Assembly: GCA_027325115.1 (NCBI GenBank)
Contig: DAHWFG010000111.1
Span: 1 to 31,544 of the forward strand
Direction of reading: 5' to 3'
Length of the DNA: 31,544 bases
Origin: JAKBCQ01 sp021807585
GTDB lineage: Bacteria; Planctomycetota; Planctomycetia; Isosphaerales; Isosphaeraceae
The position numbers were made by a program, and so were the translations under genes. Shown here one piece after another: positions 25,601-31,544 of the stretch; position 1 is the stretch's first letter; every line of letters starts with the position of its first letter. The notes beneath the pieces were generated by a model that was not told where the DNA came from, searched no databases, and worked only from the letters and a program-made list of their open reading frames with translations.

Positions 25601-26354
25601 TGGGGTCGATGATGTCGCCGCACGCGGTTCGCCCTTCGAGTTCGGACGCGGCGCGGGGCGACGCGGTGTCGATCTCCATGACCTCGTGGAAGGCTTCGAG
25701 GATCGCCTCGTCCGACGAGAACGCGGGGCTCATGGCGCGGAGAAGCGTCATCGACGAGAATTTGCCCGATTGATCGATGCGGACGCCGAGGGTGTCTTTT
25801 TTGGTGACCTGGAGTTCGATCCAGCTCCCCCGTTCGGGGATGATGCGGCACGCGTGGAGCTTGCGATCGCCCGCCTCGACTTCGACGACGAAATCGACTC
25901 CGGGACTGCGGTGCAACTGACTGACGACGACGCGCTCGGCGCCGTTGATGATGAACTCGCCCCCGCCGATCATGATCGGCATGTCGCCGAGATAGACCGA
26001 CTCCTCGATCGCGGCCTCGCCTTTATTGAGCCGAAGCCAAACGTGGAGCGGCCGACCGTAGGTCAGTCGAAGCTGACGACATTCGTCGGGTTCGTACCGC
26101 GGCTTGCCGAGGTCGTACTTGATATATTCAAGCTTAAGCGTTTTATCATAACTTTCGATCGGGAAGATCTCGCGAAAGACTCCCTCGAGCCCGGTGTCGC
26201 CGCGTTGCTCGGCGGCGACGTCGAGTTGCAAGAATCGATCATAACTACGAGTTTGGATCTCGGTGAGATCGGGGATCGGAAAGTCGTCGCGAATCCCGCC
26301 GAAATTGCGCTTGATGTCGGGAATAATACGCCGCACGGTACCGGCGGTGGCCAT
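22650..26354 (-). CDS. rpoB: DNA-directed RNA polymerase subunit beta
   Basis: The 1234-residue protein is a complete RNA polymerase beta subunit. Landmarks are [20 protein letters not shown], the rifampicin pocket [25 protein letters not shown] (plus-strand positions about 24900-25000, shown here in part), [53 protein letters not shown] and the C-terminal [25 protein letters not shown]. In the rifampicin cluster the residues equivalent to E. coli Gln513, Asp516, His526, Arg529 and Ser531 are kept, while Phe514 and Met515 are both Val. TAGGAG 9 nt upstream supports the start at 26354. It is last in the ribosomal protein cluster. rpoC, which usually follows directly, is replaced by a terminator and a convergent operon. 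Confidence 0.99.
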   Translation of the reverse strand: [1234 protein letters not shown]

Positions 26355-26434
26355 GACGTTACGCTCCTAGCTGGGGTGTGGGCGGGTTCGCGGGGGAGGG
26401 GGGCGTCCCCGCTCCGCGAAGCCCGATCCGCTGT

Positions 26435-26538
26435 GCGTCGGTCGTAAGCCGACGCGGGGTCGGTTGCTGAACGATCGACGCCGACGATAATTCCGCTGAC
26501 GGGGTCCCTTTCGCGACGCGCCCAAGGACGCGCCGCGA
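26435..26538 (-). promoter_or_regulatory. Structured rplL-rpoB spacer: two hairpins, possible attenuator or processing site
   Basis: On the minus-strand RNA, 26538-26511 folds into a 13-bp stem (two G-U pairs) with a minimal loop. Further on, 26455-26435 folds as GCGTCGG-N7-CCGACGC. No U-run follows either, so these are not simple terminators. In enteric bacteria the rplL-rpoB spacer holds an attenuator and an RNase III site, so a similar role is plausible. Confidence 0.5.
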
Positions 26539-26576
26539 CGGGTTCGGTCGATCGCGGTCGGTTCGACCGCGGCGGG

Positions 26577-26981
26577 TCATTTGATCGAGACCGTGGCGCC
26601 CGACTCCTCGAGCTCTTTCTTGAGCTTCTCGGCGTCGTCCTTGGAGATCCCCGTCTTGACGGGCTTGGGAGCGGCCTCGACGAGATCCTTGGCCTCTTTG
26701 AGGCCGAGCGCCGTCGCGGCGCGGACGACCTTGATGACGTTGAGCTTGTTGGCGCCGAACGATTCGAGGACGACGTCGAACTCGGTCTTGGCGGCGACGG
26801 GCTCGGCGGCGGCGACGGCGCCCGCGGGCGCGGCGACGACCGCGGCCGCCGCGGCTTTGATGCCGTGCACGGTCTCGAGATAATCCCCCAGCGCCTTCGC
26901 TTCGAGCACCGTCAATTTGACGATCGACTCGCCCAGGGTCTTGATATGATCGGCAAAAACAGTCATTTCCGCTGTGGACAT
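26577..26981 (-). CDS. rplL: 50S ribosomal protein L7/L12
   Basis: The 134-residue protein has the L7/L12 pattern. An N-terminal dimerisation helix region (IVKLTVLEAKALGDYLETVHG) is followed by an Ala-rich hinge and the C-terminal domain (TEFDVVLESFGANKLNVIKVVRAATALGLKEAKDLVEAAPKPVK, given here as landmarks). It forms the mobile stalk that recruits translation GTPases. AAAGGA lies about 10 nt before the ATG at 26981. It follows rplJ on the minus strand after a 222-bp gap, and rpoB follows after another 222 bp, so both gaps leave room for regulation. Confidence 0.98.
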   Translation of the reverse strand: MSTAEMTVFADHIKTLGESIVKLTVLEAKALGDYLETVHGIKAAAAAVVAAPAGAVAAAEPVAAKTEFDVVLESFGANKLNVIKVVRAATALGLKEAKDLVEAAPKPVKTGISKDDAEKLKKELEESGATVSIK

Positions 26982-27203
26982 TGGAATCGGATCCTTTCGC
27001 TTATCCTTGGAACGCTCAAGAGTATCGACTTGTACAAACGCCGATCACTCGAAATCAAAAATATCAACGAGGGAACAAAAATCAGTGCGCCGCGGTCGAT
27101 CGGCTCGCGTCGTCCGGCGGGGGGTACGTCGCGCCGCGGTCTCTCTCAAGCGATACCCGCGAATCGACCCCGCGCGGGGCGGTCGCGGTCGCTCGGCAAT
27201 CGG

Positions 27204-27776
27204 TCACGCGGGGGGATTCGGGGCTCCTTCCTCGGGCGTCGCCTCGGCGGCCGCGGTTTCCCCTTCGGCGCCTTCGGCGAGCGTTTGAATTTGGCCCAAA
27301 AGTCCGCTCGCGGGGGCGTTCGCCAACGCGACGACCCGCTGCACAGGGGACATCGCCAACTGCACGACGCGGGCGATCAACGCCTCGCGGCTCGGCAACT
27401 TGGTGATCGCCTCGACCTGATCGGGTCCGATCACCACGCCGTCGACCGCTCCCCCTTTGATCTCGGGCTTCTTCAGCTTCTTGACGAGCGTCGAAATCTC
27501 TTTGGCGAGCTCGGCGACTCCCGCGCCTCCCCACGCCGCGACCGACGGTCCCGTCAAATAAGGCGCGAGCCCCCCCAGCCCCATCCCCTCGAATACCTGC
27601 CGCGAGAGGGAGTTCTTGAGAACCCGAACCTTGATCGATTTCTTTCGCAAATCGCGCCGCATCTGCGTTTCCGCGACCGCGTCCAAACCCTTGAAATCGA
27701 GGATCAAAAGCGACCGCGCGTCGGCGAGATCGTCTTTGAGCTGCTCGACCATTAATTCTTTGACATATTTACTCAT
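27204..27776 (-). CDS. rplJ: 50S ribosomal protein L10
   Basis: The 190-residue protein has the L10 N-terminal RNA-binding domain (LLILDFKGLDAVAETQMRRDLR, KVRVLKNSLSRQVF) and the C-terminal helical region that binds L7/L12 dimers. The tail is longer than usual and ends in an Ala/Glu/Pro-rich stretch. L10 anchors the ribosomal stalk and often represses its own operon by binding its leader. The start at 27776 is preceded by GGAACGG. It lies 78 bp downstream of rplA. Confidence 0.98.
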   Translation of the reverse strand: MSKYVKELMVEQLKDDLADARSLLILDFKGLDAVAETQMRRDLRKKSIKVRVLKNSLSRQVFEGMGLGGLAPYLTGPSVAAWGGAGVAELAKEISTLVKKLKKPEIKGGAVDGVVIGPDQVEAITKLPSREALIARVVQLAMSPVQRVVALANAPASGLLGQIQTLAEGAEGETAAAEATPEEGAPNPPA

Positions 27777-27854
27777 TTGTTACCGTTCCAATCCGACCCG
27801 GCTCGCTCGATCGCGGCGGCGCGGGTCGTCCGTCTCTTGGGGTTCGATCGGGGG

Positions 27855-28535
27855 TTAAAGCGCGACGTGAACGCCGGGACTCATCGTCGCCGAGACCGTC
27901 ACCGACCGCAGGTACGTCCCCTTGGCCGCCGCGGGCTTGAGACCGCGCAGGTAATTGAGAAACGTCGTCACGTTTTCAATTAAATTCTCCTCGGGGAAGC
28001 TAAGCTTGCCGACGGGAACGGCGACGTTTCCCCCCTTGTCGTTGCGGAATTCGATTTTGCCGGCCTTGAACTGGCGCACCGCCGACGTGATGTCGGTCGC
28101 GACGGTTCCCGAGCGGGGCGAAGGCATCAAACCGCGCGGGCCGAGGATTCGACCGAGCGGGCCGACGACCCCCATCATATCGGGAGTCGCAAGCGCGACG
28201 TCGAAATCCATCACCCCCGCCTTGATCTTTTGCGCCAGGTCGTCGCCGCCGACGATGTCCGCCCCAGCGGCGAGCGCCTTCTCGGCGTTGTCCCCCTGCG
28301 CGAAGACCGCGACACGAACGGTTTTACCGATCCCGTGCGGCAACGCCACCGAACCGCGAACGTTTTGATCGCTCTGCCGAGGATCGATCCCGAGCCGCGT
28401 CGAAACCTCGACCGTTTGATCAAATTTCGTCGTATTGAACGACTTGAGCCGATGGATCGCGTCGGGCAAACTGAGGATCGTCTTGACGTCGTGCTTCGCC
28501 GCCAAGGCCCGAAAGCGTTTGGAATGAAAAGCCAA
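27855..28535 (-). CDS. rplA: 50S ribosomal protein L1, TTG start
   Basis: The 226-residue protein is a full L1: YFNTTKFDQTV-type start (here FNTTKFDQTVEVSTRLGID), LPHGIGKTVRVAVFAQGD, GRILGPRGLMPSPRSGTV and a C-terminal LRGLKPAAAKGTYLRSVTVS. It binds 23S rRNA at the E-site stalk and in many bacteria represses its own operon. The start codon is TTG, decided by AAGGAG 8 nt upstream and by the family N-terminus (AFHSKRFRALAAKHD). No ATG or GTG fits upstream. It follows rplK after 171 bp. Confidence 0.97.
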   Translation of the reverse strand: MAFHSKRFRALAAKHDVKTILSLPDAIHRLKSFNTTKFDQTVEVSTRLGIDPRQSDQNVRGSVALPHGIGKTVRVAVFAQGDNAEKALAAGADIVGGDDLAQKIKAGVMDFDVALATPDMMGVVGPLGRILGPRGLMPSPRSGTVATDITSAVRQFKAGKIEFRNDKGGNVAVPVGKLSFPEENLIENVTTFLNYLRGLKPAAAKGTYLRSVTVSATMSPGVHVAL

Positions 28536-28591
28536 CCGATTCGCTCCTTAATTAAGAGCTGCCGCCGGTTTCATAAGTTAAAGACCGTTTC

Positions 28592-28609
28592 GCGTCGATC
28601 GCTCGACGC
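28592..28609 (-). other. Small hairpin with GNRA-type tetraloop in the rplK-rplA spacer
   Basis: On the minus strand GCGTCGA-GCGA-TCGACGC forms a perfect 7-bp stem with a GCGA (GNRA) tetraloop, about 57 nt before the rplA start. It may be part of a translational control element for rplA, but I cannot match it to a known L1 target. Confidence 0.3.
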
Positions 28610-28706
28610 TCCGGCGGGCGGTCGCGCCGGAAAACGGCCGGTTTCGCTCGAATTCACTTATGAGCCGATCGAACGCGTCGGCGTTCATCACGGCCCATAA
28701 GAATGT

Positions 28707-29132
28707 TTATCCTTTGATCTCAATCCCCATGCTCCGCGCCGTCCCCGCGACGATCCGGCACGCGTGATCGACGTCGCGCGCGTTGAGATCCTGAAACTTG
28801 GTCTCGGCGATCTTCTTCACCTGATCGCCCGTCACCGTTCCCACCTTCGTCTTGTTCGGCGTCGGCGACCCCGTCGCGACCCCCGCGGCCTGCTTGAGCA
28901 AAACCGCCGCGGGAGGGCTCTTGGTGATGAACTCGAACGAGCGATCCGAGTACACCGTGATCACGACGGGGATCGTCGTCCCCTTCATATCTTTGGTGCG
29001 CTCATTAAATTGCATGACGAATTGGCCGATATTCACTCCATGCTGGCCGAGCGCCGGTCCGACGGGAGGGGCGGGGGTCGCCTGGCCTCCCGTGCATTGG
29101 AGTCTCACCTGTGCCGTCATCACCTTGGCCAT
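28707..29132 (-). CDS. rplK: 50S ribosomal protein L11
   Basis: The 141-residue protein is a standard-length L11: VRLQCTGGQATPAPPVGPALGQ at the N-terminus (shown in part), GVNIGQFVMQFNERT, IPVVITVYSDRSFEF and TARSMGIEI at the C-terminus. It binds the GTPase-associated centre of 23S rRNA. The ATG at 29132 gives the canonical length; the ribosome site is weak. It lies 69 bp downstream of nusG and forms the usual nusG-rplK-rplA order. Confidence 0.98.
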   Translation of the reverse strand: MAKVMTAQVRLQCTGGQATPAPPVGPALGQHGVNIGQFVMQFNERTKDMKGTTIPVVITVYSDRSFEFITKSPPAAVLLKQAAGVATGSPTPNKTKVGTVTGDQVKKIAETKFQDLNARDVDHACRIVAGTARSMGIEIKG

Positions 29133-29201
29133 GAATCAAAACTCGCTAACGTTTGGGTATGGGATGGACATAATCGGGGCGAACACCGCGGATTGATCGA
29201 T

Positions 29202-29915
29202 CTAGATCCGTTCGACCTGCCAGTATTCGAGATCGACCGGCGTCGGGCGATTGAAGATGATCAGCATCACCTTCACCTGACCGCGCGCCTCGACGACCTC
29301 CTCGACGGTCCCTTCGAAGTTCTCAAACGGACCCTCTTTGATCTTGACGCGATCGCCCCGTTCGACGTCGATCTTCAGCGGCGGCGAATCGTCGGTCGTC
29401 TTCTTATCCTGGCCGAGCATCTGGTTCACCTCGGCGTCGGTCATCTTCGTCGGCGTTCCATGCGCGCCGACAAAATCCCCCACGCCGGGAGTCTCACGCA
29501 CCAGATACCACGTTTTTTCATTCAACTCCATTTGAATCATAATATAGCCGGGGTAACTCTTCCGCTCGACGATCCGTTTTTTGTTGTTGCGGATCTCGGT
29601 GATTTTCTCGGTCGGCACGACGATCCGGCCGAAATAGCGTTCGAGCCCTTGAATTTTGACGCGGCGTTCGAGCGCGTCGCGGATCGTGTCCTCGCGGCTG
29701 CTTTGCACCTTGAGGACATACCAAACCAACTCGGGAGCGGGTTCGTCGTCGTCGAGCGTGAGCGGAACGACGGGAGTCGAACGAGCCCCGGCGGTCTCGC
29801 CGCGACGCGATTCGGGGGTTCGCTCGGCGGCCTCGACCGGCTCCTCCTCGGAATGCTCCGATTCGCGCTCGGCCCGCTCGATTTCCTCTTCGTGATCATT
29901 ATCTAACACGTTCAT
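29202..29915 (-). CDS. nusG: Transcription termination/antitermination factor NusG with acidic N-terminal extension
   Basis: The 237-residue protein has a NusG NGN domain (WYVLKVQSSREDTIRDALE, YFGRIVVPTEKI, SYPGYIMIQMELNEKTWYLV, TPGVGDFVG) and a C-terminal KOW domain (ERGDRVKIKEGPFENFEGTV, then VMLIIFNRPTPVDLEY). NusG binds RNA polymerase and couples it to Rho or ribosomal protein S10. The ATG at 29915 is chosen because GGAAGG lies 5 nt upstream; the longer open frame further upstream overlaps secE. Residues 1 to about 62 form an acidic extension (HEEEIERAERESEHSEEEP and more) absent from typical NusG of about 180 residues. It follows secE with a 53-bp gap. Confidence 0.96.
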   Translation of the reverse strand: MNVLDNDHEEEIERAERESEHSEEEPVEAAERTPESRRGETAGARSTPVVPLTLDDDEPAPELVWYVLKVQSSREDTIRDALERRVKIQGLERYFGRIVVPTEKITEIRNNKKRIVERKSYPGYIMIQMELNEKTWYLVRETPGVGDFVGAHGTPTKMTDAEVNQMLGQDKKTTDDSPPLKIDVERGDRVKIKEGPFENFEGTVEEVVEARGQVKVMLIIFNRPTPVDLEYWQVERI

Positions 29916-29968
29916 ATTAGCCTTCCGCGCCGCGTAATTCGTCGTGGTGGAACAAACGAGGCGGATAC

Positions 29969-30490
29969 TCAACCCGACTGATCGCCGAACGAACTCGTGT
30001 CGCCGAACCGAAGCACGCCGATCAAATGGAGCAAATACGACCAAACTTGATCGACCCCGAACAAAAAGAGCGCCATGATCACGACCGTCGATAAAACGAC
30101 CGCGGTCGCGCGGCGGAGATCGTCGCGGCTCGTCCATGAAACCTTGTTCATCTCGGCCTGAGTCGCGACCAGGAACTCGGCGAACGGGGGATAATGAAGG
30201 ATCCGAAAACAGATCCAGCCCAGGACGACGAGCCCCGCGACGGGGAGGGCGTAACGCGTCGCGGTGGGGAGGGTGTCGAAGACGTCGTAGGCGCGCTTGG
30301 CGCCGACCGCCACAATCACCCCCATGCCGATCGCCGTCAGCAATCGCGCGTTCTTCCCCTGATTCGGCTTATATAAATCGGTTCGAATCAGGTTCGCCAA
30401 AAAGGGAACGAACCACGCTTTGCTCGACGAGCTTTTGCTCCCTCCCCCCGTGTTCGCGGATTGGGTCGAACCTTCCTTCAATTTGCCCAT
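29969..30490 (-). CDS. secE: Preprotein translocase subunit SecE with N-terminal extension
   Basis: The 173-residue protein ends with the SecE core: an amphipathic helix (FAEFLVATQAEMNKVSWTSR) and a membrane helix (TAVVLSTVVIMALFLFGVDQ). Two further hydrophobic segments come before it (LLTAIGMGVIVAVGA and YALPVAGLVVLGWICFRIL), after a Ser/Gly/Lys-rich start. It would thus span the membrane about three times, like E. coli SecE and unlike the single-helix form. It is a core part of the SecYEG channel. The ATG at 30490 (MGKLKEG) is the only ATG that begins at the conserved-looking region; no good ribosome site is visible. Confidence 0.93.
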   Translation of the reverse strand: MGKLKEGSTQSANTGGGSKSSSSKAWFVPFLANLIRTDLYKPNQGKNARLLTAIGMGVIVAVGAKRAYDVFDTLPTATRYALPVAGLVVLGWICFRILHYPPFAEFLVATQAEMNKVSWTSRDDLRRATAVVLSTVVIMALFLFGVDQVWSYLLHLIGVLRFGDTSSFGDQSG

Positions 30491-30643
30491 GGCGGCGGTT
30501 ATCCCAATAAATCGTGTCGAATCGCTTACGGTTGGTCTCGTCGTCGCGTATCGGATCGTCGTGTCGAGGGTCGCGGCGTTCCCGTCGCACGATCGATTCG
30601 GCCGAGCCGTTCGCTCGAACCGAAACGGCGGGAACTCGAGGAG

Positions 30644-30716
30644 CACGAGCGGAGGGAATCGAACCCCCAACCGCCGGTTTTGGAGACCGGTGCTCTACCA
30701 ATTGAGCTACGCTCGT
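30644..30716 (-). tRNA. trnW: tRNA-Trp (anticodon CCA)
   Basis: The 73-nt cloverleaf has a 7-bp acceptor stem (ACGAGCG/CGCTCGT), D arm GCTC-AATTGGTA-GAGC, anticodon arm CCGGT-CTCCAAA-ACCGG, variable loop CGGTT and T arm GGGGG-TTCGATT-CCCTC with one G-U pair. The discriminator is G, as expected for tRNA-Trp. The 3' CCA is not encoded. Position between rpmG and secE is the common bacterial order. Confidence 0.98.
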
Positions 30717-30800
30717 AGCATGCCGCGGAAAACTCGACCAAAACCGGTCGAACTTCCGCGCCCGGAATCATCGGACCGCGACCGAGCCCGCGATCGCTCG

Positions 30801-30953
30801 TCACTTCTTCCGCGATTCCTTGTGGACCGTGTGCTTGCGCTCGCGACGGCAGTATTTTTTCAATTCCAGCCGCTCGGCGCCGCGCGTCTCTTTTTGCGTC
30901 CGGTAATTCCGGTCGCCGCACGTCGTGCATTCCAACCAAACATATTCACGCAT
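30801..30953 (-). CDS. rpmG: 50S ribosomal protein L33
   Basis: The 50-residue protein starts MREYVWLECTTCGDRNY and ends KKYCRRERKHTVHKESRKK. It has a CxxC pair and a third Cys of the L33 zinc-binding ('C+') group, with the fourth usual Cys replaced by Glu (CRRE), a change also seen in other L33 proteins. AAGG lies 10 nt before the ATG at 30953. Longer in-frame openings upstream are not needed to give the family length. Confidence 0.95.
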   Translation of the reverse strand: MREYVWLECTTCGDRNYRTQKETRGAERLELKKYCRRERKHTVHKESRKK

Positions 30954-31011
30954 AACATTCTTACCTTGATTTACGCGTCTCGCCGGTGAGTCGCGTGCGC
31001 CGAAAATCGTC

Positions 31012-31062
31012 GCCGATCGAAGCGATCGGCCCGCCGTCCTCAATCACGCCGGGACGGCGGGC
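31012..31062 (-). terminator. Tandem hairpins between tuf and rpmG
   Basis: On the minus strand, 31062-31052 (GCCCGCCGTCC) pairs perfectly with 31039-31029 (GGACGGCGGGC) over 11 bp with a 12-nt loop. A second stem, GCCGATCG/CGATCGGC (31012-31030), overlaps its base by two bases. GATTTTC follows 8 nt later. It may be a partial terminator or a processing site that uncouples tuf from the downstream cluster. Confidence 0.5.
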
Positions 31063-31094
31063 GTTGGTGAAAATCCGCCGCATCGTTCGTTCGA

Positions 31095-31544
31095 TCATTC
31101 AAGGATCGAAGTCACGACGCCGGCGCCGACGGTCTTGCCCCCCTCGCGAATCGCGAACCGGAGGTTTTGCTCCATCGCGATCGGCGTGTGCAGCTCGACG
31201 GTCATCTTAATGTTGTCGCCGGGCATGCACATCTCGGCCTCGCTGTTGTCTTCCGACAACAGATTGAGGATCTTCCCGGTCACGTCGGTCGTGCGGAAGT
31301 AAAACTGCGGCTGATACCCCTTGAAGAACGGGGTGTGCCGACCTCCCTCTTCTTTCGAGAGCACGTACACCTCGGCCTCGAACTTGGTGTGCGGCGTGAT
31401 CGAACCAGGCTTGCAAATGACCTGGCCGCGTTCGAGATCGTTCTTTTCCACGCCGCGCAACAGCACGCCGACGTTGTCTCCCGCGATCCCTTGATCGAGG
31501 ACCTTCTGGAACATCTCGACGCCCGTGATCGTCGTCGGCTTCTT
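31095..31544 (-). CDS. tuf: Elongation factor Tu, C-terminal part
   Basis: The frame runs off the right edge of the window; the visible 149 residues are domains 2 (end) and 3 of EF-Tu: ITGVEMFQKVLDQGIAGDNV, LLRGVEKNDLERGQVI, PGSITPHTKFEAEVYVLSKEEGGRHTPF (given in part), QFYFRTTDVTG, MPGDNIKMTVELHTPIAM and the terminal FAIREGGKTVGAGVVTSILE. EF-Tu delivers aminoacyl-tRNA to the ribosome. It is upstream of rpmG on the same strand, the usual order. Confidence 0.98.
   Translation of the reverse strand, partial: KKPTTITGVEMFQKVLDQGIAGDNVGVLLRGVEKNDLERGQVICKPGSITPHTKFEAEVYVLSKEEGGRHTPFFKGYQPQFYFRTTDVTGKILNLLSEDNSEAEMCMPGDNIKMTVELHTPIAMEQNLRFAIREGGKTVGAGVVTSILE

Noticed and set aside
22446..26447. 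1333-codon plus-strand frame antisense to rpoB
   Set aside because: It is a mirror frame of rpoB produced by the GC-rich codon pattern; rpoB is certain on the other strand.
26359..26580. 73-codon minus-strand frame that overlaps the rplL stop (ATGA) and ends 4 bp before rpoB
   Set aside because: The fit to the gap is tempting, but the product is Arg/Pro/Ser-rich with no domain, there is no ribosome site at a usable distance and the DNA is better explained by the hairpins.
1..31544. CRISPR arrays, insertion sequences, prophage genes, rRNA
   Set aside because: I found no regularly spaced repeats, transposase or integrase motifs, phage structural genes or rRNA sequence anywhere in the window.

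Overview
The window reads as a chromosome segment of a planctomycete. It is GC-rich by eye, many exported proteins have Ala/Pro/Lys-rich low-complexity stretches, and several proteins resemble planctomycete families from memory: the pair of ~600-aa exported proteins, the 'KHG' hypothetical protein, the DUF4038 enzyme, the XylR-type regulator, and NusG and SecE with N-terminal extensions. A relative of the Isosphaeraceae is possible, but I cannot fix the genus.

Layout. (1) 1-507: the 5' end of hppA (membrane pyrophosphatase) on the minus strand. (2) 939-6820: two paralogous exported proteins of unknown function on the minus strand flank a plus-strand glcF-like iron-sulfur protein. (3) 6995-8137: an exported or anchored trypsin-like (HtrA-type) protease without a PDZ domain. 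(4) 8435-13855: an exported selenium-binding-protein/methanethiol oxidase (SBP56, MtoX), then a SCO1/SenC copper chaperone and a two-haem cytochrome c peroxidase/MauG-like protein. The SBP56 gene is separated from the other two by about 1.8 kb holding an opposite-strand hypothetical gene and a well-formed promoter/operator-like region. From memory, mtoX, SCO and MauG-like genes cluster in methanethiol-oxidising bacteria, so I read this as a split methanethiol oxidase locus. (5) 14010-22416: a sugar module. A galactokinase-like gene and a XylR-type (sugar-binding plus AraC) regulator lie on the minus strand, divergent from a tight three-gene plus-strand operon: a GH140/DUF4038-type glycosidase, a 1066-aa NHL/Ig/CBM9-like exported protein and a TolB-like beta-propeller. 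(6) 22650-31544: the classic tuf-rpmG-tRNA-Trp-secE-nusG-rplK-rplA-rplJ-rplL-rpoB cluster on the minus strand. rpoB ends at a perfect 17-bp hairpin terminator and rpoC does not follow.

The most interesting regions are the split MtoX/SCO/MauG-like locus with its TTGGCA-type inverted repeats, the internally duplicated paralog pair around glcF, and the regulator-linked GH140 operon. The translation cluster is ordinary apart from the missing rpoC, the structured rplL-rpoB spacer and the N-terminal extensions of NusG and SecE.
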